Assembly: GCA_030248195.1 (NCBI GenBank)
Contig: JASAND010004386.1
Location: 1 to 64,000 of the forward strand
Direction of reading: 5' to 3'
DNA from: Trissonchulus latispiculum
Lineage: Eukaryota; Nematoda; Enoplea; Enoplida; Ironidae
DNA length: 64,000 nucleotides
The notes beneath the pieces were generated by a model. It made no database searches. It was not told the origin of the DNA and saw only the letters and a list, made by a program, of their open reading frames with translations. Made by a program: the position numbers and the translations under genes. The first letter of the stretch is position 1; every line of letters starts with the position of its first letter. This document shows, one piece after another, positions 30,857 through 40,887 of this stretch.

Positions 30857-33800
30857 TTAATGTAACTGCTGAGTTGGAACCTTGACTGGCCGTTCATGAT
30901 ATGGTTTGATCTTCTCGATGTGAACCACATCCGGCTTGTCCTGAGTTCCAACTTTCTGGATCCGGAAATTGACTTCCGACATCTTCTCCATTATCCGGTA
31001 AGGACCTTCCCATTTTGGTCTCATCTTGGCGCACATACCGGAAGGAGTTACTCCTGTAACTTTGCGCATTACCAGCATTCCGCGCTTGTAGTGGACCTCC
31101 TTGACCTTCTTGTCGAAATTTCTTCTATTCTTCAGCGATGCCGCTTCCAACGACTCACGAGCAGCCTTCCAAGCTCGCTCCAACCGGAACAGATGGGATT
31201 GTGAGTAAGAATCATAATTCTCCACCACCTCATCATTTCTACCATCGAAGAAATGATCCAACGGCAACCGGATATCATGTCCAGTCATCAGGAAATGAGG
31301 CGTGTCACCCACTGAACTATGAACCGAGTTCCTATATGCGCAGAGCGCCCAGTTCACATAGTCATCCCAATCCGTCTGGTATATGTCCGCATACTTCATG
31401 AAAATGGTCCGGAGAGTCTTATTCATCCTCTCCACCACTCCATTAGCTTGCGGATGGTAAGCCGTTGTCCGCTGAAGTTTAGATCCACTAAGCTCGGACA
31501 GTTTGCTGAACAGCTTTGACATGAAATTTGGTCCACGGTCCGACAGCAAATGCACAGGAACTCCCCAACGAGCTACAAATCCATTGAAGTAGTAGTAGGC
31601 TGTCGTTTCTGCCTTCTCGTCGGGCATCGGAAATGCTTCCGCATACCTCGTAAAATGATCAATGACGACCAAAATACAGGTGTTGCCTCGCATTGTCCGG
31701 TTCTTCGTGCAATGCATCACATCCAGACTGACCAAATCCAGAGGTCTGTTGGCACGTACTTCATTCTGCAAGCCAGCTTGAGGCCTTGCTGGGCCTTTAT
31801 TGAACTTGGCACATACCTTGCAAGTTCTGATGTAATCAGCGAGGTCCTGTGCCATGGTCGGCCAATAATACCTTGACACTAGACTCGCATAACATGCTTT
31901 ATGGCTGCGATGACCGCCAACCATGAAGCTAGTGTGTACTTCTTCCATGATTACCTCTCGGTAATCGTAAGGCACAGCGATTGATTTGAAGGCATCACCT
32001 CTTCTTCGACCTCTCTCATCCACGTGCCAAACAAACAGGAGACCATCCTGTAAGAAGAAGTAGTACGGCCGGAGCTTCTGCAACAGCGCAGCATCTTGGT
32101 CATCATCCGGCAAGAATTTCCGTTCAATCAAGTCCACCATAGGCTTGAATTCCGGATCATTGCGCAGCGCGCGTTTCCACTCGGCGGAGGTGAGCACATC
32201 ATCACCAATGGCGCAGATTTCCGGCGGGTACATGACCTCAGTCCCATCCATTTCCATTTCCGTAGGACGGTCATAGCCTGGAAGACGTGACAAAGCGTCC
32301 GGAACAACATTGTCACGGCCTGGTCGATAATCCACTATGAAATCGAACTCCTGCAGGCGCAAGGCAAATCTTGCCTGTCTTCCAGCTCCCAGCACTGATC
32401 TGTTGTTAAGGAGATCCTTAACTGCCATATGATCCGTTCTGATGATGAAGGCTCTTGTTGTCAGATAGTGGCGAAATTTCTGACATGCCCAAACCACTCC
32501 TGCTCCTTCGAGATCCGTGGCCGAATAATTCCTCTCGTACACCGTCAGTGTACGACTGGCATACGCCACTGGACGTGTCTTCACCGTCCATGCCTCGCCC
32601 GGTTTCTTCGGACTACGAGGAATCGACACAGGCTGTTCGAGGACCGCTCCCAAGCCATGATGGCTCGCATCCACCGACAAGATGAAAATCTTGTCGAAAT
32701 CCGGATACGCCAACACCGGAGCTTCGGTCAAAATCTTCTTCAAAGCGTCGAACGCCTGTTGTCTAGCTTCGGTCCACTCGAAGACGGCATCCTTTTTGAG
32801 CAGTTGAATGAGCGGTGATGCCACCTTGGCAAAATTGGGCACAAACCTCCTATAGTACCCTGCCATTCCGAGGAACGCCTTAACGCCACGGCAGTCAGTA
32901 GGATTAGGCAGCTTGGCCACTGCAGCTACCTTGTCAGGATCCACTTCATAGCCATCCTGACTGATCATATGCCCTAAGAAAGGGACTTTCTTACGGATGA
33001 AGACACATTTCTTCAGTTTGATCCGCAGTCCGTTATCACGCAGCTTCTGGAAAACGACCTTGAGCATTTTCAGATGCTCACTGAAGGATCGTGATGGAAT
33101 CAGGACATCATCAATGTAGACAGGCAGTCCAGTGAGGACCTTTTCCATGATCCTCTGAAAAGTGGCTGGCGCATTGCACAGCCCAAAAGGCATGACGTTC
33201 ATGTGGAACAGTCCCATGTGAGACACGAACGCTGTCTTTTCTCGATGCTCAGGATACACCTCGACCTGCCAATAACCAGCTGCTAAATCTATCGTGGAGA
33301 AGATTGCACTACCCTTGAGCTGGTCCATGATCTCATCAATCTTTGGCAGTGGGTAATTGTCCTTCTTGGTGATCTTATTCAGCCTGCGGTAATCAATTAC
33401 CAGTCTGGTCGAACCATCCTTTTTTCCAACCAGAATGCAGGGAAAAGACCACGGACTTGTCGAGGGTTCACATACCCCTTCCTTAAGCATCGAGTTGATG
33501 TGCTTCTCGACCTCAGCCTTTTGCTTCGGGTTCATACGATAAGCACGGCTCTTCAGAGGTCCATCCTTGCCTGTATCAATCAGATGCTGATCGATTTTGG
33601 TCCGACCAGGATTCCCTGGCCGGGCCACCACGTCGTAGTATTCCAAAAGCATCTTCTTGAACTCCGCTTTGATGTCGTCCGAACAATCCATCTTATCAAA
33701 ATCAACATTGGCCTCAATATCCTCCAGTTTTTCTTGCTCTGTAGGTTCAGGACGTGGCTCCCGATCCTCAGCAGAGTAGAAATGTCCACCAGTGGCCGTT

Positions 33801-36157
33801 TCCGAAGGCATTTCCCGATCCCTATCCGCATCAGGACCAGTTGACTGCTGGACCTCGGTTCTATGTTTGGGCTCCTGGACCGCATAAGTTACTGGTCGAT
33901 TGGGTTGCCGAACCACGACTGTGTCATCCTGTTCCATAGATGGCTCCAACGGTAAATCCAACGGATAAAATCCAGGAAACATCCTGTGTAACTTGCTTAC
34001 ACTTTCACCCACCTGTTCCGCCCATAGCGAATAGGTGGCCGGATGCCCGAACCATCTATTGAGATTGTAATGGATGGTCTGCAAGTCGACCCCTGCCTCC
34101 ATTACATAGGATGTTGGCCGTTCCGCCTCACGGACCTGGACTGCTGGACAGGCCTCTCCCATTACCATTCCTTTAGGGAGGTCAACAATTCGGTCTCCTC
34201 CATTGTACACACGAATGTAGGTGACCTTTGGCGTCACAGTCAGGACACCAGCCTGTGGAAACACTCCGTGTGTTTCAATAGCTTCCGGGTCCGCTTCAAA
34301 CAGCATGAACTGGCTCTTCGGTAAGGCTAAGCCCCCTGGCATCACCGCCTTCACCGGAACATCCTTTTCTCTACCAGGGAGCACTCTGACCCTTTCCCTG
34401 ATACACAGGTTGACAGCTGCAGCCAAAGGGATATTATACACCACCGCTATCCCCTGCAGTTCAGCAGAATTCAGAAATAGCACTCTTCCATAATAGCTGG
34501 ACATGAATCCACCACCAGGATGAATGCTGTAGCCCAAATCGTACAGGAAGTCATACCCTATTAGCATTTCCTGTTGTAACTCCGGAACCACATAGAACCT
34601 GTACGTCGTACTTTCCGCCATTTGACCTTGCGTCTGGCAAAACCTCAACGTCAGTTTGCATTGACCAAGGATCGTCAATTTATTGCCTTCTCCGGCTGCC
34701 GAAATGCTAGGCATCTCCGCTGCTGTCATGGGCGTCAATGCGTGATGCTTGACCCTCTCATAGAACTCCTGTGAGATCAATGAGACAGAAGCGCCGGTGT
34801 CCACTAGACCCAGGGCAGTGACATCATTAATCCGGAAAAGGACATATGGCGAGTGCCGCAATGAGATGGAAGCCACAGAATTCGCAAAATAGACCGCTTC
34901 GCCCTCCATAACCTGTCGGACAGCTTCACGGATGCCCTTTTCGGCCGAGCCGTCATGGTCGACCTCGGCTCCGGGATGCCCCGAAGTCGAAGGACGATCC
35001 GTGTCGTCTTCAGGTTCGGTGGCCTTCGACACCTTTTCAACCACATTAGCGGTGTCCTCCTGACGGAATTTCTTCATGAAGGCACTCAGAACCTCCTCGA
35101 AATCCTCCATGTTGTCAATGACCGTCTTCGCTGCTGCCTTCGTTTTGGGGGATTGCCGTTGAACAGCACCCTCCATTTTCCCCAACTTTTCCTCTTCCTG
35201 GCTCCAGGCGTCCTGAGCTTTGGTCAGTCGGGACCAGTATGCCTCCAACATATCCGCGTCCACTTTGGACAAATCCAACGGATCAAACCTATTGAACGTC
35301 GGAATATCGTCCTGACCTTTGGTGGAGGTCCGGTTCGCGGACTTACGAGGAGTTTGCCAGGTATTCCCAACCGACCTCTGGAGCTTCAATTTCGGAATAG
35401 GTGGAGTTTCCCGGTTCGCATTCTCGGTTTTTCCGGCAGTAGCAGACGTCGATGACGACGTAGGATGATCACGGGGTCCGTCCCCGGGGCTCGTGCTAGA
35501 AACCCGGGTCGAACCCGAGTTCGAAGCACGAGCATCCGATGAACCAGGTTCCGGATTGCAATCCTTAGATGCAGCCTCCTGAAGTGACAAGCCATCCTTG
35601 ACCGTGATGGCTTGTGAGCCCACCGAATTCATGGGTGACTGTTCCGAATCTGATTCCTGACAAACAGACCCATCCTGAGACTTAGCTGTGCCCTTTTTCT
35701 TCTTTCCGTTCTTCTTAGGCTTTTTGGGCTTCTTCGGTTTCCGAGGTTCCTGAGATTCCTCAGGTTCCTGATATTCCTGAGGCCTCAAAGGTTCCTGTTG
35801 TTGCCGCTGGGGCAAATGGAGTCTTCGGGGGAAGACCCCAACCGAATGGCGGTCAGGCTTCCTTCCATTATGCAAAACACAGGCCATATGGAAGCAATTC
35901 GCTTCGGGATATCCTTCAATGCATTTCCAACGTGGGGTATGCAATTCCTCATCTGACAAGTCTCCAATCCATTGATAACGCAACATATTTACATGGCCTG
36001 AATGACGAGGCTGGTTGGCTGGTCGGCACCCATGACCGACTCGAGATCCCTGAGATCCATTGTTCGGGAAATTGTGACCCCTGTGGTCGGGTGGCCTCCT
36101 AATCATGCTAACATGACCGGCCTGCGGTTTTTTGGCGGGGGTCCGCTCCCCCATCAT
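30857..36157 (-). CDS. pol: Gypsy Pol polyprotein: protease, reverse transcriptase, RNase H, integrase
   Basis: An intact frame of 1766 codons. Residues 1-400 are disordered and Lys-rich. The aspartic protease active site is 'LGLVDTGASVSLIS' (D453). Reverse transcriptase spans about 850-1100 with 'LDLAAGYWQVE'-type motif 'STIDLAAGYWQVEV' and catalytic 'VYIDDVL' (1013-1019). RNase H follows with D1163, E1217, D1242 and D1287. Integrase has the zinc-binding H-H-C-C region ('VHTSFMVGGHRSH', 'CKVCAKF') and the triad D1479, D1540, E1576 with 35 residues between the last two. A GPY/F-like ending 'RPKWEGPYRIMEKM' is present and no chromodomain is seen. The start overlaps the gag stop as ATGA. No inactivating change is visible, so the enzyme set looks competent. 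Confidence 0.95.
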   Translation of the reverse strand: MMGERTPAKKPQAGHVSMIRRPPDHRGHNFPNNGSQGSRVGHGCRPANQPRHSGHVNMLRYQWIGDLSDEELHTPRWKCIEGYPEANCFHMACVLHNGRKPDRHSVGVFPRRLHLPQRQQQEPLRPQEYQEPEESQEPRKPKKPKKPKKNGKKKKGTAKSQDGSVCQESDSEQSPMNSVGSQAITVKDGLSLQEAASKDCNPEPGSSDARASNSGSTRVSSTSPGDGPRDHPTSSSTSATAGKTENANRETPPIPKLKLQRSVGNTWQTPRKSANRTSTKGQDDIPTFNRFDPLDLSKVDADMLEAYWSRLTKAQDAWSQEEEKLGKMEGAVQRQSPKTKAAAKTVIDNMEDFEEVLSAFMKKFRQEDTANVVEKVSKATEPEDDTDRPSTSGHPGAEVDHDGSAEKGIREAVRQVMEGEAVYFANSVASISLRHSPYVLFRINDVTALGLVDTGASVSLISQEFYERVKHHALTPMTAAEMPSISAAGEGNKLTILGQCKLTLRFCQTQGQMAESTTYRFYVVPELQQEMLIGYDFLYDLGYSIHPGGGFMSSYYGRVLFLNSAELQGIAVVYNIPLAAAVNLCIRERVRVLPGREKDVPVKAVMPGGLALPKSQFMLFEADPEAIETHGVFPQAGVLTVTPKVTYIRVYNGGDRIVDLPKGMVMGEACPAVQVREAERPTSYVMEAGVDLQTIHYNLNRWFGHPATYSLWAEQVGESVSKLHRMFPGFYPLDLPLEPSMEQDDTVVVRQPNRPVTYAVQEPKHRTEVQQSTGPDADRDREMPSETATGGHFYSAEDREPRPEPTEQEKLEDIEANVDFDKMDCSDDIKAEFKKMLLEYYDVVARPGNPGRTKIDQHLIDTGKDGPLKSRAYRMNPKQKAEVEKHINSMLKEGVCEPSTSPWSFPCILVGKKDGSTRLVIDYRRLNKITKKDNYPLPKIDEIMDQLKGSAIFSTIDLAAGYWQVEVYPEHREKTAFVSHMGLFHMNVMPFGLCNAPATFQRIMEKVLTGLPVYIDDVLIPSRSFSEHLKMLKVVFQKLRDNGLRIKLKKCVFIRKKVPFLGHMISQDGYEVDPDKVAAVAKLPNPTDCRGVKAFLGMAGYYRRFVPNFAKVASPLIQLLKKDAVFEWTEARQQAFDALKKILTEAPVLAYPDFDKIFILSVDASHHGLGAVLEQPVSIPRSPKKPGEAWTVKTRPVAYASRTLTVYERNYSATDLEGAGVVWACQKFRHYLTTRAFIIRTDHMAVKDLLNNRSVLGAGRQARFALRLQEFDFIVDYRPGRDNVVPDALSRLPGYDRPTEMEMDGTEVMYPPEICAIGDDVLTSAEWKRALRNDPEFKPMVDLIERKFLPDDDQDAALLQKLRPYYFFLQDGLLFVWHVDERGRRRGDAFKSIAVPYDYREVIMEEVHTSFMVGGHRSHKACYASLVSRYYWPTMAQDLADYIRTCKVCAKFNKGPARPQAGLQNEVRANRPLDLVSLDVMHCTKNRTMRGNTCILVVIDHFTRYAEAFPMPDEKAETTAYYYFNGFVARWGVPVHLLSDRGPNFMSKLFSKLSELSGSKLQRTTAYHPQANGVVERMNKTLRTIFMKYADIYQTDWDDYVNWALCAYRNSVHSSVGDTPHFLMTGHDIRLPLDHFFDGRNDEVVENYDSYSQSHLFRLERAWKAARESLEAASLKNRRNFDKKVKEVHYKRGMLVMRKVTGVTPSGMCAKMRPKWEGPYRIMEKMSEVNFRIQKVGTQDKPDVVHIEKIKPYHERPVKVPTQQLH

Positions 36158-38625
36158 TCGTTTCCCGAATTGCCACCACCTCGCTGACCAGCATTGCTTC
36201 CACCACCACCACCTCTTCTCTTGAACCCACCACCGCCGCGACCTGATGCCAGGAAGCGACCCGAACCACGCGTTGCACCTCCACCGCCGGACGGGCGTTT
36301 CACTTCAAATTGACCAGTGCCATCGTCCTTCTGCTTCAGCAGGCATCCGAAGAACCTGCTATTGACCATTCTGAGCCAAAGTGGGTCGTCACCCCAGAAG
36401 GTGATGTTCTTATTATACACCGGACAATGAGCCCACCTGTGACCAGGTTCCGAGCAGTAGGTACAACGATTGGACCTATCCTGAGCGGAAGATGCCTTTC
36501 CTGAACTTCCAGCGGCCGCCTGTTGCTCCACCAAGAAGCAGACTTCTTCCGGGTCCAAATCTTGCATGTTTGGGTCGTCCAATATCTCACAGGCTGCGAC
36601 CACTTCATCGTCCCAGGTTTGATGGCCTGCTGTCATCGCCTGGTTCTGAACGATTGAGTTCCTGATGTCCTGAAGTTCCCGTTTCAGTTCTCGTACGTAC
36701 GCAGGACATTCCTGTTGGTCAACGGGTTGAACCCTCTCACCATCACCAACGCTACATATGGTCTCCATGGGCTTTGACTGGGTGTCACCCTCTTCGACCG
36801 CCTCAAGAATACGCACGGCTCGCATGAAGATATCATTGGGCTTACGATGGTCCCAATTTTCGGCGTCAGCGAACAAACTGGCCACTTTTGCTCGCAGTGC
36901 CGGCATGAGTCCACGCGAGGCCCGTTCCACCACCTTCAGCTCCCGTTCCTTCAACGCGGCCGTCGGGAAAGCTTTACAGGCGATGGACCTCAGCTCATTG
37001 AGGTAATCCAGGCTCGATTCTGATGCGAGTTGCTTCCTTTCGAAGAATTCCCGGGCGTATTTATCGGCCGATTTGGTGACTGGCTCATAAAGCTGATGAA
37101 GAATGGACACCAATTCATCATAGGTTCCCATGGTCTGACCCTCCAGGTCTTGCTTGACCGACTCGTCAAGCAGATACCACAACAATGGTCGTTTGAGGTC
37201 AAGCTCGGCCCCACTAGCCTCCCAAGTTGACTCAAACATCTTCAACCATGTTGATAATTTGATGGCTCCTTTTCGGCCCTTGAACCTGGAGATGGACTTG
37301 AACCACTTGGTGTAATCATTCAACATCTGAACTTGTTGAGGTGTCATTCTGATCATATTGACCGACCCACCCGACGATGACCGTCGTGGTGGGGGACCAG
37401 TCGGTCGAACCGTCTGATCCTGTGATGGCTGGTGACTGGTTGATGGTTCCATTGGACTCGAATGACCAACTGGACTGGTTTCTGGAATTGATGACATCAA
37501 ACTCCGACCACCAGCATGAACTCGATGACCGGCTCGTCCACCACGAACCGATGGCCGCAAGATATTTGGCCGTCTGGTCACCGGTGATGAGGTACGTGAT
37601 GGTGTTGACCAAAGGTCCGGTCGCAATAGCTGGTTATTCACGACCGTCGTGTTCACAGTGATCACGACTGACCCCTCTGGACGCTGGGTCGAACCCATCT
37701 GTCCACTGTTAGTCCGTTGTGAGGGCTGAGGCACCATAACTTGTTGTTCCATTCCAGAGTTCGTTGCTACCGGGGTGATGCCACCCGTGGAGCTCCGTGA
37801 TGGACTTGGCTGATGAATCGGTGAAGCCAAAGCCTGGGAACCAACATCATACGATGGGTCCCAAGACAGCCTATGCTGTGCTCCCGATTCCATTGCCCAG
37901 TTGTTCAGTGCTGCCGTTCCAAGTGAGAATTCATGCTCCAGATCAATTCCTAGGTTCTGAAGCACTGACGTGACCAGGTCATTCAGAGGTGGCAATCCAG
38001 GCATCGCCGCAGTTCCCAGGGCCAAAAGATCATCATCAGATTCCGACAGAGACCGTTCATGAACCCGGGTTGAACCCAAGTCCATGCGTTCCCCTAGACC
38101 GACGACGGTCTGGTCCCCGGGACTCGACTCAGGACCCTGAGGAGAGTCCCTCTGGTCCAACCCAACCGCATTCCAGTCCAATGTCCTGATGGCTTCGTCA
38201 TGAAACCTCCGAGTCTGAGCGGTCGAACCGCCAGGCTGGTCGTCGGCTAATGATGCCATGCTTGAGGCTGCTGTCACAAAGACAGGTTCTGATGCCAGAC
38301 CTGCTTCCGGCAGTTCAGGCTCGGACAAGGTGGTCAAAGAACCGGAATTTGATGGGTCCAGAGAAGGGGCACTGCTTTTCCGAGCAGTCCCTGATGCCCA
38401 GCCACTCTTCTTTCTTCTAAGTTCCGCCATTGAAGCAGAACTAGACCGGGGGCGCATCCCTAGCGCCGGGTCCCGGTCAGTGAACGACCCAGCAGTCATT
38501 CTCGACGTAGACGGCAGACATCCCATACAGTCCACATGGGAGTCTCCACGGTGACCAGTCACACTATATGGTTGGTGACGTAGTTCCTTCTCCTTCAAGC
38601 GTTGACTAGTGCGCTTCTGATCCAT
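36154..38625 (-). CDS. gag: Gypsy Gag
   Basis: An intact 823-codon frame. Residues 1-420 are Ser/Thr/Pro-rich and probably disordered, which is longer than usual for gypsy Gag. Residues about 425-615 look like the retroviral capsid fold ('MLNDYTKWFKSISRFKGRKG', 'EFFERKQLASESSLDYLNEL'). One zinc knuckle 'CTYCSEPGHRWAHC' (C721, C724, H729, C734) is followed by a Gly/Arg-rich tail resembling RGG RNA-binding repeats. Gag packages the element RNA into virus-like particles. Its stop TGA shares bases with the pol start (36157-36154), so pol is translated by re-initiation or by a -1 shift. Confidence 0.92.
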   Translation of the reverse strand: MDQKRTSQRLKEKELRHQPYSVTGHRGDSHVDCMGCLPSTSRMTAGSFTDRDPALGMRPRSSSASMAELRRKKSGWASGTARKSSAPSLDPSNSGSLTTLSEPELPEAGLASEPVFVTAASSMASLADDQPGGSTAQTRRFHDEAIRTLDWNAVGLDQRDSPQGPESSPGDQTVVGLGERMDLGSTRVHERSLSESDDDLLALGTAAMPGLPPLNDLVTSVLQNLGIDLEHEFSLGTAALNNWAMESGAQHRLSWDPSYDVGSQALASPIHQPSPSRSSTGGITPVATNSGMEQQVMVPQPSQRTNSGQMGSTQRPEGSVVITVNTTVVNNQLLRPDLWSTPSRTSSPVTRRPNILRPSVRGGRAGHRVHAGGRSLMSSIPETSPVGHSSPMEPSTSHQPSQDQTVRPTGPPPRRSSSGGSVNMIRMTPQQVQMLNDYTKWFKSISRFKGRKGAIKLSTWLKMFESTWEASGAELDLKRPLLWYLLDESVKQDLEGQTMGTYDELVSILHQLYEPVTKSADKYAREFFERKQLASESSLDYLNELRSIACKAFPTAALKERELKVVERASRGLMPALRAKVASLFADAENWDHRKPNDIFMRAVRILEAVEEGDTQSKPMETICSVGDGERVQPVDQQECPAYVRELKRELQDIRNSIVQNQAMTAGHQTWDDEVVAACEILDDPNMQDLDPEEVCFLVEQQAAAGSSGKASSAQDRSNRCTYCSEPGHRWAHCPVYNKNITFWGDDPLWLRMVNSRFFGCLLKQKDDGTGQFEVKRPSGGGGATRGSGRFLASGRGGGGFKRRGGGGGSNAGQRGGGNSGNE

Positions 38626-39241
38626 AGAGTCGAACTCTCTTCTTGAATCTAAAAGGTCTTTTTCAAAAACAATATTAGATACGACTCAAAAATTTTCCTA
38701 GGTACCCCAGAAAAATACACTTATATACGTATATAAAAGTTTAGACAAAAATACAATATATATAGATGGTAATTGAGCAGATGCCTGCTATTTTTCAGAC
38801 CTGAAAAGGAAACAAGTACCAAAATTAACCTAAAAGAAATGCGATTAGACAAAAATCACAAGAACAAACAAAATTACCACAGTAAAATTATTTGTAGTAT
38901 AGGTATGAACTTTGGAAAAGTTTCCTAGCTCAAATCCCAAAAAATAGCCCTAAATTAGCTCACCCCAAAAATAAATACTATATTTTGAGCCTAAATTTGG
39001 GGGAACACAAGCACACAATTATATACGTATACAAAACACTCACACCCTAGAGAAAAAAATTCAGATTTTTGACCCTAGGAGGGGTTTACCTACCTAAGAA
39101 AAAGTTGGAAAAAATTACGTGCGCAAGCGCGAGGAACTACGGAGGGAACCCCAACGAAATTAAACAAAAATTGACAAAAATTTGGAAAATTTTCACGAAG
39201 GGGTTCAGGCAAGAAAAATCCCTGAGCTCCTGGCAGCCTAA
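38626..39241 (-). other. Leader between 5' LTR and gag
   Basis: About 600 bp of non-coding leader. A tRNA primer-binding site should begin at or within a few bases of 39241. The minus strand there reads TTAGGCTGCCAGGAGCTCAG, with no obvious TGG start, so the primer is not identified. Confidence 0.5.
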
Positions 39242-39925
39242 TGTAGCGGGGCAAGTACCTGATTCTACGTACAAGCACCGTTACCACACCCGAAACCTGA
39301 CGGATGCGGAGACCGTACACAAATAGACAACGAACCGACTACAGGAGACGGTCGGGACAGCCTCGCCAGATGTAAACCGGGTAGAAACCTGCCCTAAGTG
39401 AAAAGATGCCTCTTCACTCTCACTATACTGGATTCAGACAGAAACTACCTACCTAGCAGGAGCTCAGTAGACTCAGCCTAATTAAAGGTAGTAGCAACAG
39501 ATTTAATAAAGAAACAACAAATATTATTATAAAGAATAATAAAATATAGTTATGGGCCGGGCCCTCAGACAGACAAAACAGTCACACAACAAAAGTAACT
39601 TACAGTGAAAGGGCCTAAAAGGCCAACGTACCAGCGTTCGACCCAAAGGGGAGAAGGGGCAAAATATACACAGTGAATTGGGGGTGAGAGCGTAGAGGAA
39701 TAGAGCGGGTGTACACGTTGAGAGAAGTCATAAGACTGACAAGGGGGAAGCGAGTGTTTGGTTGAACCCTCCCACGAGCGCCCCCTAGTGAGAATTTGCC
39801 CCCAATCACGTAGCTCCCCGTATAGCAAGGGGGGAACCCACCCAATCCCAAACGTACACATTGGGGGAGCTACGTGACTTGCAACGTAAACCCAGCCCCT
39901 TTTTGATGATGATATACTAAGCCAC
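39242..39925 (-). mobile_element. 5' LTR of the gypsy element, outer end missing
   Basis: It matches the left LTR from its TGTAGCGG end to '...gatgatatactaagcca', then stops about 60 bp before the full length. The break at 39925 joins directly to an inverted piece of gag. The conserved GTAAGT lies at 39603-39598. There is noticeable divergence from the left LTR. Confidence 0.85.
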
Positions 39926-40168
39926 ACCGTGGAGACTCCCATGTGGACTGTATGGGATGTCTGCCGTCTACGTCGAGAATGACTGCTGGGTCGTTCACTG
40001 ACCGGGACCCGGCGCTAGGGATGCGCCCCCGGTCCAGTTCTGCTTCAATGGCGGAACTTAGTAGAAAGAAGAGTGGCTAGGCATCAGGGACTGCTCGGAA
40101 AAGTAGTGCCCCATCTCTGGATCCATCAAACTCCGGTTCTTTGACCACCTTGTCCGGGCCTGAACTGC
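39926..40168 (+). pseudogene. Inverted fragment of gypsy gag
   Basis: This stretch is the reverse complement of about 38553-38310, the N-terminal part of the gag gene, with only a few differences. It contains a TAG where the gag gene has a sense codon (next to 'gtggctaggcatcaggg'). It is a rearrangement scar, not an expressed gene. Confidence 0.85.
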
Positions 40169-40198
40169 CTGAATATCGAATATCGAGAAGGAAGCTGA

Positions 40199-40887
40199 GG
40201 AACCATATTTAGGCACAATATAATTATAGTGGAAATTGTACATGAGCAGTTTAGACAAATCGAGCACACTAAACCCAACATATATAGGCTTATTGAGCTC
40301 GACTGTCGGACGACTCAAACAAACTGCCACCAAGTCCTCATTAAAAACGGTTGAACGTTCAAAACGAGGATTTGACACCAGCTTGCTGAATCGGGACTGG
40401 TCACTTATAAGTTCCACATTAATATATTGACGGACATTTTCCATGGTTTTGCCAAGTACAGAATTATTTAACAATTTAAACAAGTTTTTTTTCAAAGTCA
40501 CTTTTTGCTGCCTTGTGCATCTCAGTGTTAAAGTTTATATACTGATGCATCCAAGCAGATTGACGAAACGCCAGGACGCGGTGCACTCGCTCTAATTTTA
40601 AGCCCAATGATAAGCATAACTTTAGATTACGAAAATGGATTATATATTTTGTTTGTTATAAAGATTGGGCACAAGCTTATGCACCTTAGAAACAGTAACA
40701 CTGAGATCCGTCTTCAACTGTTTACAATAAGGAGATAACATATCATTTGAAATCTCAAGATTTTCAAGCTTTTCAGGGGCCAGAGGATAACTGTTGTGCA
40801 AATGATGAAGCTCTTTTGGGTACCCCAAATCAACCTCTAAAATATAACCCTCCTCCCCGTCTACATCAATTGTAGACCAATTAAAGA
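40199..40887 (-). pseudogene. Polinton polymerase B fragment (Polinton 2 type)
   Basis: The minus strand encodes pieces between polymerase motifs A and C, including 'KLLNNSVLGKTMENV' (motif B), 'VYVGF'-like 'KPIYVGFSVLDLSKLLMYNF' and 'YILEVDLGYPKELHHLHNSY'. Its two ends, about 40199-40305 and 40730-40887, are nearly identical to 47020-47125 and 47351-47507 of Polinton 2. It is bounded on one side by the gag scrap and on the other by a reverse-transcriptase scrap. Confidence 0.85.

Larger units (their letters stand above)
20991..39925 (-). mobile_element. Ty3/gypsy LTR retrotransposon with intact gag, pol and a third large ORF
   Basis: Direct LTRs (20991-21741 and 39242-39925) bracket three long uninterrupted minus-strand ORFs: gag 38625-36154, pol 36157-30857 and a third ORF 30310-23237. 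The domain order in pol (protease, reverse transcriptase, RNase H, integrase) identifies Ty3/gypsy. The coding part is visibly richer in G+C than the flanking DNA. The right LTR lacks about 60 bp of its outer end, so no target duplication can be checked. At nearly 19 kb, the element is unusually large for this superfamily because of its third ORF and long spacers. Confidence 0.92.

Noticed and set aside
30896..38554. Opposite-strand frames over pol and gag
   Set aside because: Shadow frames with no motifs; pol and gag explain the region.
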